Part shown: positions 8,860 through 22,314 of the stretch, piece after piece
Layout of the letters: the number at the start of each line of letters is the position of its first letter
Position numbering within the stretch: the first letter of the stretch is position 1
Assembly (NCBI GenBank): GCA_032719365.1
Contig: CM064867.1
Span: 70,244,136 to 70,308,135, forward strand
Source of the DNA: Prinsepia uniflora
Lineage: Eukaryota; Streptophyta; Magnoliopsida; Rosales; Rosaceae
Length of the DNA stretch: 64,000 bases
Reading direction: 5' to 3'
Translations under genes and position numbers: made by a program
The notes under the pieces: generated by a model
The model's database searches: none
The model's input: the letters and a program-made list of their open reading frames with translations, nothing else
What the model was told of the DNA's origin: nothing

Positions 8860-11800
8860 GGTCTCGTCGCGGATTTTCAACCCGTTTATCAGACATTCGG
8901 GTAGGGAAATTTCCGACCTTAGCCCTCTCGGGCCATCAGAGTATGATAGGATCCGGATGAGGTATGTGATATATCGGTCTCTACTACAGTCCACATCCGT
9001 TGTCAACCTGAAGGGCAGGCAAAACATTAAAAGCTGCGAGTGGACAAAACAACCATTTGTAAAAACAGTTTATCAAGACATTTGTACCCTTCACTAAAAA
9101 GCATGCATGCATTTGAAAACCATTTATCCGAAAGAACCATATGTGGGAACTAAGCCCAAAACCATAACTGAAGAACCAATAAGAACCAGTCATACGGGCC
9201 ACTACCCAAATCCATGCGGGACTCAGCCCAAAACAAGTGCATATCACATATCATGTCTCATAACCATATATCATATACATCATATATATACATATAATTC
9301 ACACAACCAATCCTGTCACGGTTTCTAAAGCTACGCGCGTGCTACCCGGGGTCTCAAATCCAAGTCTCTCAGAGTTCACAGTCAATGTATGTAGACCAAT
9401 GACCCTACCTGAGGTTATAGTACAAGCATTTCTGAGAGTAAGGAACCCAACTGGGGCGACTCCACTCAATCAGTGCTCCGTGACTACTGCGGGGTCCACC
9501 CAGGCTAACGACCCTCCCCGGAGGAGATAGTACAAGTAAAGGAAGGTATATGAACATATATATATATACATAACATAAACATTCATGCCCGGTCCCCCTG
9601 AACCGTCATGATCTATAACATCCATTTAAGGGTTCGTGCCTTTCATATACATATAGAAAACAACCTTTTAATCTTTCAAGGGTTCATGTCGGTTCCCATA
9701 AACCATCGTGTACCACAATGACCTTTCCAGGGTTCATGCCGGTTCCCATAAACTGTCATGAACTTGGAAATCTATCTAGGGTCCCTGACCCGAAATCATC
9801 AATGTAAAGCAAACTGGATCTTGTGCCCAAACATATGACTCGGCTCGGCATCGTGCCCGATATCTCAGGGTCAGTCACGACTCCGATCGTAGTGATGTGT
9901 GCAACCATCCATCCAGGACTGCCCTTAATCCTGATATGTCGCCGTGAACGTATCAACCAATGCGACCACCACAAGATCATGGTGCACTCATCACCGATCG
10001 CTATTCTGAACCATCAGAACTTCGAAGTCGAGCTTCCATCGGCTACCCGAAAATAGATCATGCATCGTGACTTCTCCGGAAGGAACACATCTCAGTCCGG
10101 AGGCGAGCGTCGTATCGTCTGTCGCCGTGCACATAACACTCGCCACGACCACGATTTAGACCCGAAGGCCATCAATAGGGCCATATGCCCGAGAAAAAAC
10201 CAAATGGGTCTCATACCCGAGTTTATCCTTTTGGAAATCCAAAACCATTTCATTTAAACCAATAAAGGAATACAAACCCCTATCGGCACCGTATAGGGTT
10301 AAAACCTCGAAATACGTGTCATTACGTAACTACACATCCAAATGCACTCATGGAATCACAAACAAGTATTTAAAACATATAATAAACATTTATGCATGCA
10401 CCAATTTAGAAAATAAGGTCCACTCACAGACCGTCCGAGTTGCCGCCTCGATATGCATGCCATACGGCTCTCCCGAGCCGAACACCGTCACTGGACTCCC
10501 AAAACTATCCAAATCATAATAGAGGGTTACTAACTACTTAAATAACCCCTCACTAAAGTCCCGTAATTTTCTGGAATTTTTAACTATTTTTAATCCCGAT
10601 CCTAAACCTTCTGATGCCCTAAACATTATCGAAATGGTGTCTGATCGACACGAAACCAGTCCCAAAATATTCGTTACATCGAATAAAAGATTTCACATGT
10701 TGAACACATTCCCAAAATATGGGACATGCGCCCTCACGGGCCTCGAGAAGCCACTGTGCGTGGGCCTCACGCGCGGTGCTACAATGTCATCTTCTTCGAT
10801 CGATGAACCGGTTCTCTGCAACTGGACCAGGCCGAACCGGTTTGGACCGATTCAGGGCTATAACCTTCCTATTTTAGATCCATTTTGTCCCATTTTAATC
10901 CCTAAAGCTTCCTAATGTTAAACTTAATTGATCTACGCCCTCAAAACACAATAAAACGAGGTATAACATACCTCCATGATTGAAAACCGAACCGCCACCT
11001 ACAACTGCTCCTCTGCCATGGTCTCTGGCTGTCCTAGCCACTTCTTTTGATTCCAACAGGTTCCTACAACCTCCAGAAACCGTTTCCAATTAATGAAATC
11101 CATCCAAACCCTTTAGAACTAAATTTCCAATTTTTGAAACCATACCTCACGGGTCGTTACGACCCGTTCCGAATTAGCAGGATTAATTAAGAATTAATGA
11201 TGGATTAGTGAGACTAATCGGGGATTAGACGAGGATTAGCGGACATTCAAGGCGAAATGACGATTTTGCCCATAGAATGGGCAAAACGTTGAATTTTCTT
11301 TCGGACAGTCAAATGGACATTGACCGATGACTGTGACGTAGTTCGAGACGTCACGAGTTCATAGACAGGTGGCACGCTCTAATCCGACATCCGTGGAAGA
11401 AGTTATGACGATCGAAAGATCAGGGGCGTTTTGGTAATTTTGGAGAAAAGGGGCCAACGGTTGACTTTTGACCCTGGACGTCAGATGACCGAATACCGTT
11501 ACGTAGATCACGATGATACGAATCCGTAGACAGGCGGCACGTCGAATTCGGACGTTCGACGACAAAGTTACGGTTCACGGAAGTTCGAGTGCACTATTAC
11601 ACGTTTTACGAAACAGGGACTATTTGGCAGCAAGTGGGGCCCATATATTTTGGACAGGCCCAATGAATGAGTGACAAGTGTCACCCATCCATTGTCCAGT
11701 CCATTTCACTCATGCATATCCACCTTGCCCTTTCATCCATTTTTTTCCATTTTTCCCATCCAAAATCGATCCACCATTTTCATCCAAACCCAAACCCTTG

Positions 11801-14800
11801 ACCCTTGAACATTAGGAGAGGCCAGAGAGATGAGGAGGACTGGCAGGATGTGGTGGCTGGCCAGGCAGAGCCGCTGTGGGAGGCAGAGGAAGAAAACGCA
11901 CGAGGTAATCGGTTTTACCCATTTTAATTCATTTTCGATTTCTAGTTATTATGGGCTTGTTTGGATGATTGGTTTGAACTAAATAGATTGTTAGGATGTT
12001 GTTAGGAAGGTTTTGAGAGGTTTTGGACGTTGAGGAGCCCTGGGGTGAATTTTGGATTTTTGAACCGTGAGAACCAAAATCGAACCGGTCGGATTTAAGG
12101 TGTTTTTAGGGTTCTAGGTTATTGGTTTAGGTTCCTAGGACAAAAATAGGATGGATAAGATCGATTAGGGAGGAAAACGGTGAAGATTGGACCGCGTAGG
12201 AGCCTGGACCGGTCACGCCGGTCCAAGTTGCAGGAAAAACCGGGCCGGACCAGTCGGCTGGAGGTTAGGGGTTACACTGTAGCTAGGCGCGTGAGGCCCA
12301 CGCGCAGCCACTTCAGGCGGCGCGTGCGGGCGCGTGAGGTAGCATTTGAGGATGGTTCCAACATCTCAAATTATCTATTCGATGTAACGAACATTTTGGG
12401 ACTGGTTTCGAGTTGATCGGACATCGTCTCGATATAGTTCGGGCTGTCCGAAGATTTCGGGGCGCGTTTAAAAATAGTTAAAAATTCTGAAAAATTAAGG
12501 GGCTTTAGTGAGGAGTTAATTAACTAGTTAGTAACCCTATAAAGTGATTTGGACAGGTTTGGAAATCCCAGAGACGACGGTTGACCCCGAAAGACGTACA
12601 GCGCGCATGTCGAGGTAGCAGCGCGGACGGTCTGTGAGTGGACTTTATTTCTGAAATCGATGCATGCATAAATGTTTTATATATTTTTTAATATGTGTTT
12701 TGGGATGCCTTGAGTGCATTTTGGTGTGTGTTTACATATGGGCATGTACTTCGAGGTTTTCGGGTTTTATACGTGCTTATACGCGCTTACGCTTTTGGTT
12801 TTGATGAAATGGTTTTGAAAAGGTAAAATTGGGCATGAGACCCATTTGGATTTGGTTTTGACCCGGGCATGAGGCCCTATTGATGACCTACAGGTCTGAG
12901 TCGTGGTCGCGATGGGTGCTGTGTGCACGGCGACGGACGACGTGTCACTCACCTCCGGATTAGGATGCGTTCCTTCCGGAGAGGTCACGATGCACGTCCT
13001 GTTGTCGAGCAGCCACTGGAGGCTCGACTTTGGAGTGCTGAAGGTTTAGAGGATCGATCGGTGACGTGTGCACCATGGTCTCGAGATGGTCGCAGCAGTG
13101 ATATGTTCCCGGCGACATGCTAGGATTGAGAGCGGTCCTAGATTGATGGTGGCACGCATCGCTATGATCAGAATCGTGACTAACCCTTAGATATCGGGCT
13201 CAATGCCCAGTTGCTTACGAATTTGGGTTCGATACCCAGTTATTGTGAAATCGAGCTCGAAGCCCTGTTGCGTTCTATGTTCGGGTGGAAGGCCCAGTTG
13301 ATTTGTGTTCTTGAGCGTGAGTCCCGTTTTTATGGTTTTAGTATACTGGTATGTATATACCCTCCTTACGAGATGATTGATTGGTCTCCTCCAGTCGTCG
13401 ACCTGGAGAGTCACGATCCACAGACCAGAGTGGGTATCCCCATAGGGATCCCGTTCCAGGAGTGGAGGTTACTTATGATATTGTGGTCTCGGACCAGATT
13501 CCGAAGAGATATGTGGACTAGATCCAAAGAGAGAACTCGGACTAGATCCAGAGATTGAGCCTCCCAGATGAAGATTCCTGGGAGAAGACTCGGAGTGAGA
13601 CCCCAAGTAGTGTGCACACTAGATAGATATGATGACACCGTGACTATATCGGGGATGTGTTCCCTAGGGGCCGTGTGCCTCGAGATTGGCATCTTCTCCG
13701 GAAGTGCCTAGGATGGGTTATATATGTATATATGTATATGTGTATGAGTTTTCACTGAGATGGCGTTGGGCTGAGCCCCTCGCGTATTGGTTTTGGGCTG
13801 AGACACATATGAGATGGTTTTGGGACGTGTTCCCTTATGTTTTTGGTTTGGGCGGGGTCCCATGATTTGATTAATAGATTTCGGGCCAAGGCTCAAATGG
13901 TTTGACGGTTCATGACGGTTTATGGGAACCGGGCATGAACCCTAGAAATGGTTTTCGAATGCATGCATATGTTTTTAATGAAGGGCATAAAGTTCTTTTA
14001 TGAAATGTTTTCATAAAATATTTGTTTTGTCCACTCACGACTTTTGTGTTTTGTATGCCCTTCAGGTTGATCACGGATGCGGTTGTAGCAGAGATGAAAC
14101 ATCGCTTCCCTCCTTCGGATCCTGGCATACTCTGATAGCCACGGTTGGGCAAAAGACGAAAATATCCCTGGTCTGACACTTCGTGTTAGACGGGAGCAGG
14201 CATGTCTCATGATAATCCCGAGGGATTTGGGACGGGTCCTGTCAGGTCGAGTTTCCCCCGCCGTGGCCCTCTATTCAAACCAATAGCACCACCGTGCTCG
14301 TCTCATCTCCCTTTTCAAGTTCACTTCATGAGCCACTATCGTTAGACACGGTTTAGGGAAGGTGGTGAGGTGCTTGTTTGAAAATGGAAAATGAAGAAAA
14401 TGGGGTATTCGGGTTTGCTTGAAGAAACAAAGAAGATGATAATATCTGATGGGAGAAGGAAATGAGATAGATGAGATGAGTGGTGAGGATTAAGAGATTT
14501 AGATTAGATGGAGGGCTAGGATTGAATGATAGATGGATTAATTATAAAATAATAATTATAATAATTATTTTTTTATGTAGATCCACAATTTAGGGGAATT
14601 AACCAATGGGATGAGTGACACTTATCACTCATCCATAGGTCCCACTAAAATATCTACCCAATCAGATATTGCCCAATCATCATCGTCTCGAAGTACGTGC
14701 ATAGTGAAATCAAACTTCTGTGACCCATAACTTTCCCGTTCGAAGTCCGATTTCAGCGTGCCGCCTGTCTACAGATTTGTATCGTCCCGATCCACGTAAC

Positions 14801-15149
14801 GGTCCTTGGCCCTCGGCCATCGGACCTCCCATGTCAAAAGTCAACAATTTGCCCTTTTAACCAAATTTACCAAAATACCCTTAAACTTCTGAACGTCATA
14901 ACTTCTTCCTCGAATGTCGGAATTGAACGTGCCACTAATCTATGAACTCGAGACATCCCGAACTACGTCACGGTCATCGGCCAAAGTTCGTTTGACCGCC
15001 AAAATGAAAAGTCATCATTTTATCCACGCCTAGGGGCAAAACGGTCATTTTGCATCGTTCGTCCGATTTTGCTCAACTAATCACGGATTAACCTCACTAA
15101 TCATAATTAGTCACTAATCTAATCCTAGAATTCTGGACGGGTCGTTACA
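8860..15149 (-). mobile_element. Inverted solo LTR, split by 11157-14244
   Basis: Read on the minus strand, the LTR starts TGTAACGACCCG (its 5' end is at 15149). It continues through 15149-14250, then 11156 to about 8860. The sequence near 9004-9030 (caacctgaagggca..., gcgagtggacaaaac) is the reverse complement of the 3' region of the 11157-14244 LTR. The outer (3') end near 8860 is too divergent to place, and no duplication partner of AGCGG (15150-15154) was found there. Joined length is about 3.2 kb, normal for the family. Confidence 0.65.
11157..14244 (+). mobile_element. Forward solo LTR, 3.1 kb, TSD GGTCG
   Basis: It runs from ttacgacccgttcc (the first bases of the usual TGTAACGACCCG are altered) to gacgggtcctgtca. 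Exact copies of GGTCG flank it (11152-11156, 14245-14249). No primer site or interior follows, so it is a solo LTR left by recombination. Landmarks in order: two U3 modules (near 11330-11400 and 11505-11545), the palindrome gagtgacaagtgtcac (11669), a GC-rich hairpin (about 12288-12340), gtgagtggactttat (12634), a hairpin repeat array (about 13195-13330) and gtccactcacgac (14029). Confidence 0.85.
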
Positions 15150-15238
15150 AGCGGTCATAAACACTTAGCGTTAAATTGAAGGTTAAGCGTTAAAACATAT
15201 GAAGTAAATGAAATTCAAAAAGTAAAACAGATGGAGAT

Positions 15239-17106
15239 TGTATTCACATTTACAAATATTAGAAAGAAAATACCAACACATATATTGAAATATAGGTAAA
15301 CCGAAACAATAACAAGAATTTAAGTAAGGGAAATAAAGTTACACTTTCGGAACCCAAGAACAGCTTGTGATTCCGAAAGTGGATGGAAACAATGGAATAT
15401 TATTCATAAGGAACACCGAACAGCAGCTGGAACCTTATGAAGATGGAGGATAAAACATAAGAATTTGGACTTAAATTCTAGAATTATTTCGGAAATACTC
15501 GGCCTAGGTATTTCTTAAGGAAAGCATAAAAATGTGTTTAAGAGATCTCAAAGAAAAATCACAAGAACAAAGTAAAGAAGAAATGAAATTAAGAACTACG
15601 CGCCGTCACGCGCCACCGTGAGTGGCTGCGCGTGAAATCCACGCGCTGTGAACAGTGTCACCAGCCCAACCCGTATCTCTGGTAAACGGGTCCAAACTGC
15701 CCGCGACACGACCCGGTTCGTATTCTGTCAATTCGATCCTAATTCCTTCAATTGATCATTTAGTTAGTTTCGCTTTAAGTCTAATTTAAGTTCTGTAAAC
15801 TCAATCACACAAATCCTTACCCAGATTCCATCGATTCCACGATGAACACGAAGAACACTCCGGTCACTGTTCAATCATGGAATTCCTTCAATTCCAATTT
15901 ATTTCCTTAAATTGATTCAACCAGAAGCTTCCATGGACTCCGTTAAGCATTTCCCCCAACTCAATTGCTTCAATCCTGCGCTCAATCGTCACGACTCAAG
16001 CTCGAACACCGTCCACTGTGCAACCATGGAGTTTCGTCAATTTCGATCGGTTTCCTTCAATTGATGAACCCAGAAGCATCGTGGGATCATGAGAAGTAGT
16101 TTCCCCACCTCAATTTCGTCGTCTAAACACTCCACGATCACAACTCAACCTCGATTTTCTTCCTCTGTCACCAAGCTCGTTCAGAGCCAAAACGGCACCA
16201 ATTCATCTCGTTTCTTCGACAATTATGATCGTTGAGATCCCAGGAAGCTCGAAGTAATCACCAATTCGATTCAATTCGATCCTTACGGCTCAATTCCTCC
16301 AATTCGAATTTTCCCTCTAATTTTCCCGAAATCCAAAATCCAAAATTCAACCCACACTCAATCCCTCGTGTTTCCCCTGGTATCCCAATCCATTAGTCTC
16401 TCATTTTTCTCTCAAGAACAGCAGAAGAAGGGAGCCAATTCTCCCAGTTTTCCCACTCATTTTGAAGGTCCACGGGTAAGAAACAAAGAAGAAGAAAATG
16501 GGGAAAAGATGGAGAAGGAATGATGATGTTGTAATGATAGTGTTTGGAGGGAAACAAGGAGCTGGAAACAAGGGATGGGTGACACTTGTCACTCATCCGG
16601 ATGTGCACAGACAACGGTCACTATTCATTATTATATTATTATTTTAATCGAAGCCTCGGTTCGTAAATTCGTTTCCTTGATCATAACTTCGTCGTCGAAT
16701 CTCCGATTTCGGCATGCCGCCTATCGTTGGATTCGTATCGACGATACCTACTTAACGGTCCTTGGCCCTCGTTCATCGGACCTCCAGGTCAAAAAGTCAA
16801 CATTTGACCCCAATTGACCAAACTTACCAAAATACCCCTCAACTTCCGAACACCAAAACTTTCTCTACGAATGTCGGAATCGAACGTGCCACCTGTCTAT
16901 GAACTCGTGACGTCCCAAACTACGTCACGGTCATCGGTCAAAGTCCATTTGACCGCCCGATCAAAAAGTCAACATTTTGCCCACGACTAGGGGCAAAACG
17001 GTCATTTTGCACAATTTGTCCGATTCCGCCCCACTAAGCACCGTTCAACCTCACTAATCGAGATTAGTCACTAATCTAATCCCGGAATTCGGGACGGGTC
17101 GTTACA
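15239..17106 (-). mobile_element. Inverted solo LTR, 1.87 kb, TSD GAGAT
   Basis: On the minus strand it begins TGTAACGACCCGTCCCG (ending at 17106) and ends with TG/CA symmetry at 15239. Exact GAGAT copies lie at 15234-15238 and 17107-17111. It shares the U3 modules and the palindrome (near 16573-16598) with its longer relatives. The 3' part (15239-15590) is unlike them, so this is a separate subfamily. The end at 15239 rests mainly on the duplication. Confidence 0.7.
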
Positions 17107-18660
17107 GAGATGGTTGTGGAACAACGAGAGACCGCCTTATTCTTTTTTTAAAAAAAATGAATGAAGGTATGCACGGGCTGGAAAACAGGAAAATAGAGTG
17201 TCTGAGGTTGGGGGTGTGCGTGAACCATGAGAAACAAGCTAATCTTCCTCAATTGAGAGTAGTGTGGGATGGAAATGGTGGAACTCGATGGTGAGAAGGT
17301 AGTGCCACCGCGAAAACCGTCGTGGGTGGCGGTTGTAAACAGGAAACTCTGTGTAACTTGTAACTCTCAAGTATACACAGTCACCTTCAAACCCAGTTTT
17401 TTAGCCATTGTGTGTGAAGGAGGGGTTGGATAGAGGATTCAGACGTGTGTGGTGGTGCCTATCGAGATGAACGGCGACGGTGGTAAGCTTTTAGTACAGT
17501 GAACGGTTCAGTTAATTTCAGAAATGATTCACCATAATTTTGTGATTTTTGATTCATTTTCTTTGTTGGAACTCGTCTCTGGAAGTTACAGAGGTGGTTT
17601 GGAAGTAAAAACTAAGGACAGGGAAGGCTGAGACCATGGAAACAGTGGAGAAGAATTTATGGTTCGAAAGCTTGATCGGACAGGTATTAAACAGGACCTA
17701 ATTTCTGGATTTAGTTAGTTAGATCATCTGTAGAGTTGGGGACGGAATTAGTGGGCTAAACGGAACTGAAAAATATGAAAAAACCAAGAAGTACCGCCCT
17801 CGCCGGTTCGACTAGGCCGATCTGAACCAAACCGGTCTGGCGGGAGGTTGAAGACAAACAGTGCAGGCGCGTGAAGCCCACGAGTAGCCCCTTTGGGCGG
17901 CGCGTGTGGGCGCGCGACACGAAGTTTGAGGGAGCTTCCAACATGACTTTTAAATTATTTGATGTAACGAAAATTTTGGCGCTGGTTTCGAGTCGATCCG
18001 ACATTGTCTCAATAGTTTTCGGGATGTCCGAAAGTTTTAGGCCTCGGTGAAAAATAGTTAAAAATTTGGGAAAATTACGGGGCTTTAGTATGAGTATTAT
18101 GAAGTAATTAGTGACCTTATATTGGGATTTGGACAGGTTCGGGAAAGCCGGTGATAGTGGATTAGCCCGGGAAGCGTAATTGCACCCGTATCGATGCGAA
18201 GACGCAAATGGTTTGTGAGTGGACTTTGCTTTCAAACTGATGATGCATGCATATATATTTTTATATGTTTTCTATATGTGATTCTATGTTTTGATTTATG
18301 ATCTTTAGGATTTACGATTTTGCATGATTTTCAAGATATTTACGGAATTGCACGTTTTACGAGGTTCAATTGATCCTGTGATTTGACGATGGTTTTAATG
18401 ATTTGATTTCAATGATTTGAAATGGTTTTCAGAAAAGTGATTTCGGGCTTGGAGCCCTGTTCATGTGATTTCGGAAATGAGATTTCAGATTTGGTTTTGA
18501 GACTTGGAAGGGAAATCTAGATTTGGGTTCGGGATGATGGTTCCGGATGCCGGCTTACAGAATCATTGTTGCGAATTCGAATGTGGATTTTCTGTGGTTT
18601 TCGGTGATTAAAAAATGGTTTTGGGTTTAAAGACCCGAAAAAAAAAATCGCTGGATCTGG

Positions 18661-18895
18661 TTTTGAGTTTACCGACTCGGTTGATTGACGGGGGGAGGAC
18701 CCTGGATTGATGTGTTTTGACTTTAAAGACTCGGTATATGTTTTGAGTTTAAAGACTCGGTATATGTTTTGAGTTTAAAGACTCGGTTATGATACCCCCT
18801 GAGGCATGTTGATTGTGTTTTGAGTTTAAAGACTCATTGATCTCCCAGGAAGGCCTGATTATTGCGCATGGTTTTGAGTTTAAAGACTCGGGCGC
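18661..18895 (+). repeat. Short tandem array of palindromic units in old LTR
   Basis: At least six units carry the core GAGTTTAAAGACTC (arms GAGT/ACTC) preceded by tttt, at variable spacing of about 26-60 bp. The position inside the LTR corresponds to the GGGC/GCCC arrays of the related LTRs. Confidence 0.8.
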
Positions 18896-19241
18896 ACTTG
18901 AGATCCAGCAAACTCGTAAGATTGATATTTTTACTAGTTTTTCACTGGTTTTCAGATGTTTTGGGCAGTGGCCCGGATGAATTGGATTTGATGAGTTTTG
19001 GGACTGAGTTCCCGTGCTTTGAGGTCGATTTGTGATTTAAGGCTGAGTCCTGGCTTTGAATAACAAATTTGTTTCGGGTTTTCGATAATGGTTTCCATTG
19101 ATGGTTTTGACATGCACTTGATATAACCTGATTTCATGACTTGGATATTATATGCATGCATTGGTTTTTACATAGAGGGTTTAAATGTGTGTTTTCTAAT
19201 AACTGTTTTTAAACTTATACATTATTTTTATCCACTCACAG

Positions 19242-22200
19242 TGTAACGACCCGTCCCAAATTAACGTGATTAATTAAGCATTAACGACGGATTAGCAAGG
19301 CTAATTGGGGATTAGACGAGAATTAGCGGAAGTTCAAGGCAAAATGACGGTTTTGCCCCTAGAATAAGCAAAATGTTGACTTTTTGTTCAGAAGGTCAAA
19401 TGGACTTTCACTGATGACCGTGACGTAGTTCGGGACGTCACGAGTTCATAGACAGGTGGGACGTTCGATTCCGACATCCGTGGAAGAAGTTATGACGATC
19501 GGAAGATCATGGGCGTTTTGGTAATTTTGGCAAAAAGGGACCAACGGTTGACTTTTGACCCGGAAGGTCCGATGACCGAGGGCCGAGTACCGTGACGTAG
19601 ATCACAACGATACGAATCCATAGACAGGCGGCATGTCGAATCCGGACGTTCGACGACGAAGTTACGGTTCACGGAAATTCGAACGTACTATTGCACGTTT
19701 TTAGAGACGATAACTTATTTGGCATTTAGTGGGCCCCAGATTTTTCTCATAACCAATGGATGAATGACAGGTGTCATTCATCCATTCCTCATCATTTTCC
19801 TTCATGCACTAAACCTTCCCCGTTCATCCATTTTCTCCTATTTTTCCCAAACCAACCCGATCACCAATTTTCATCCAAGCCCGAACCCTTGACCTGTGAG
19901 ATTAACTGAGAGGACAGAGAGATGAAGAGGCCCGACTGGAAGTGGTGGCCGGCCCAGGAAGCACCGCCGTGGGCGGCGGAGGAGGAGCCGATCGAGGTAA
20001 TCGGTTTTACCCGATTTTGTTCATTTTCCATTTTAATTGTTATGGGCCGATTTGGATGGTTTCACTAAAGTAAATAGGTTGCTAGGAGTGTGTTAGGAAG
20101 GTTTTGAGAGGTTTTGGACGTCGGGGAAGCCCTGGGGAGGAGATTGGATTTTCGAACCATGAGAACCAAATTGGACCGGTCGGATTTTGGATGTTTTAGG
20201 AGTTCTAGGTTATTGGTTTAGGTTCCTAGGACAAAAATAGGAAGAATAGGATCGATTAGGATTGAAAACAGTGAAAAAATGGGCTGGAATGAGCTTGAAC
20301 CGGCCACACCGGTCCAAGTTGCAGGCGAACCGGACCGGACCGGTTCAGACCGGTCGACGCGAGGTTAGGGGTGACACTGTAGCAGGCGCGTGGCCTCCAC
20401 GCGCAGCCACTTCAGGCGGCGCGTGGCGGCATGTGGAGGAGAATTTGAGGAAGGTTCCAACATGTCAAATCATCTATTCGATGCAACGAACATTTTGGGA
20501 ATGGTTTTGAGTCGATCGGACATCGTCTCGATATAGTTCGGGCTGTCCGAAGGTTTCGGTGCGCGTTTAAAAATAGTTAAAAATCTCGAAACATTAGGGG
20601 GCTTCAGTGAGGGGTTAATGAACTAGTTAGTAACCCTCTAAAGTGTTTTGGAAAGGTTTGGGAATCCCGGATACGACGGTTGACCCGGAAAGGCGTACGA
20701 CGCGCATATCGAGACAGCATCGCCGACGGTCTATGAGTGGACTTTATTTCTGAAATCGATGTATGCATTAATGTTTTATATATGTTTTAATATGTGTTTT
20801 GATATTCCTTGAGTGCATTTTGGTGTGTGTTTACGTATGTGCACGCACTTCGAGGTTTTCAGGTTTTATACGTGCTTATACGTGCTTACGCTTTCGGTTT
20901 TCATGAAATGGTTTTGAAAAGTAAAATGACCCCTTTGGTCTTAATTATTCGGGCATGAGACCCATTTGGATTTGGTTTAACTCGGGCATGAGACCCTATT
21001 GACGACCCGTAGGTCGGAGTCGTGGTCGCGACGGGTGCTGTGTGCACGGCGACGGCGATGTGACGCTCGCCTCCGGATTGGGATGCGTTCCTTCCGAAGA
21101 GGTCACGATGCACGTCCTGTTGTCGAGTAGCCACTAGAGGCTCGACTTCGGAGTGCTGACGGTTTAAAGTGATGTGTTCACGGCGACATACCAGGATTGA
21201 GAGCGGTCCTGGATTGATGGTTGCACGCATCGCTACGATCGGGATCGTGACTGACCCTGAGATATCGGGCTCGATGCACAGTTGATTTGAGTTTGGGCTC
21301 GAGGCCCAATTATGGTGAAATCGGGCGAGAGGCCCTGTTGAGTCGTATGTTCGGGCTGGAGGCCCAGTTGCTTTATGTTATCGGGCGTGATTCCCGTTTG
21401 TATGGTTTTAGTATACTGGTATGTATATGCCCTCCTTATGAGCGTATTGATTGGTCTCCTCCAGCGTCGACCTGGAGAGTCACGATCCACAGACCAGAGT
21501 AGGTATCCCCATAGGGATCCCGTTCCAGGAGTGGAGGTTAATTATGATGTTATGGACCCGGACCAGATTCCGGAGAGATATGTGGACTAGATCCAGAGAG
21601 AGAGAGCTCAGACTAGATCCAGAGATTGAGCCTCCCAGATGGAGATTCCTGGGAGAAGACTCGGAGTGAGACCCCGAGTAGTGTGCACACTAGATAGATA
21701 TGATGACATCGTGACTATATCGGGGATGTGATCCCTAGGGGCTGTGTGCCCCGAGATGGCATCTTCTCCTGAAGTGCCTAGGATGGGTTATATATGTATA
21801 TATGTATATGTGGACAGGCTTTCACTGAGATGGAGTTGGGCTGAGACCCTCGCGTATTGGTCTTGGGCTGAGACCTATATGGGATGATTTTGGGACGAGT
21901 TCCCACGTGTTTTGGTTTGGGCAGAGGTCCCATGTGTTATTTGACTGATTTCGGACTAAGGCCCAAATGGTTTAATGGTTCATGACGGTTTATGGGAACC
22001 GGACATGAACCCTAGAGATGGTTTTTGAATGCATGCATATGTTTTTAATGAAGGGCATAAAGGTCTTTTATGAAATGTTTTTATAAAATTATTTGTTTTG
22101 TCCACTCACAACTTTTATGTTTTGAATGTCCTTCAAGTTGATTGCGGATGTGGTTGTAGCAGAGATGAGACATCGCATTCCTCCTTCGGATCCTGGCGTA

Positions 22201-22314
22201 CTCTGATAACCCGGTTGGGCAAAAGACAGAAATATCCCTGGTTTGACACTTCGTGTCAGACGGGAGCAGGCACGCCCCACGCTAATCCCGAGGGATTTGG
22301 GGCGGGTCCTGTCA
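19242..22314 (+). mobile_element. Forward solo LTR, 3.07 kb
   Basis: It begins TGTAACGACCCGTCCC and ends GGCGGGTCCTGTCA. The flanks are CACAG (19237-19241) and CACAT (22315-22319), four of five. It is a close relative of 11157-14244 along its full length, with the same order of motifs: palindrome near 19758-19782, GC-rich hairpin near 20388-20425, hairpin array near 21268-21400. No interior or primer site follows. It interrupts the old LTR just after its conserved tatccactcacag motif. Confidence 0.87.

Noticed and set aside
14250..15149. A separate 0.9-kb truncated inverted LTR
   Set aside because: The GGTCG duplication around 11157-14244 shows that it continues the inverted LTR left of 11156.
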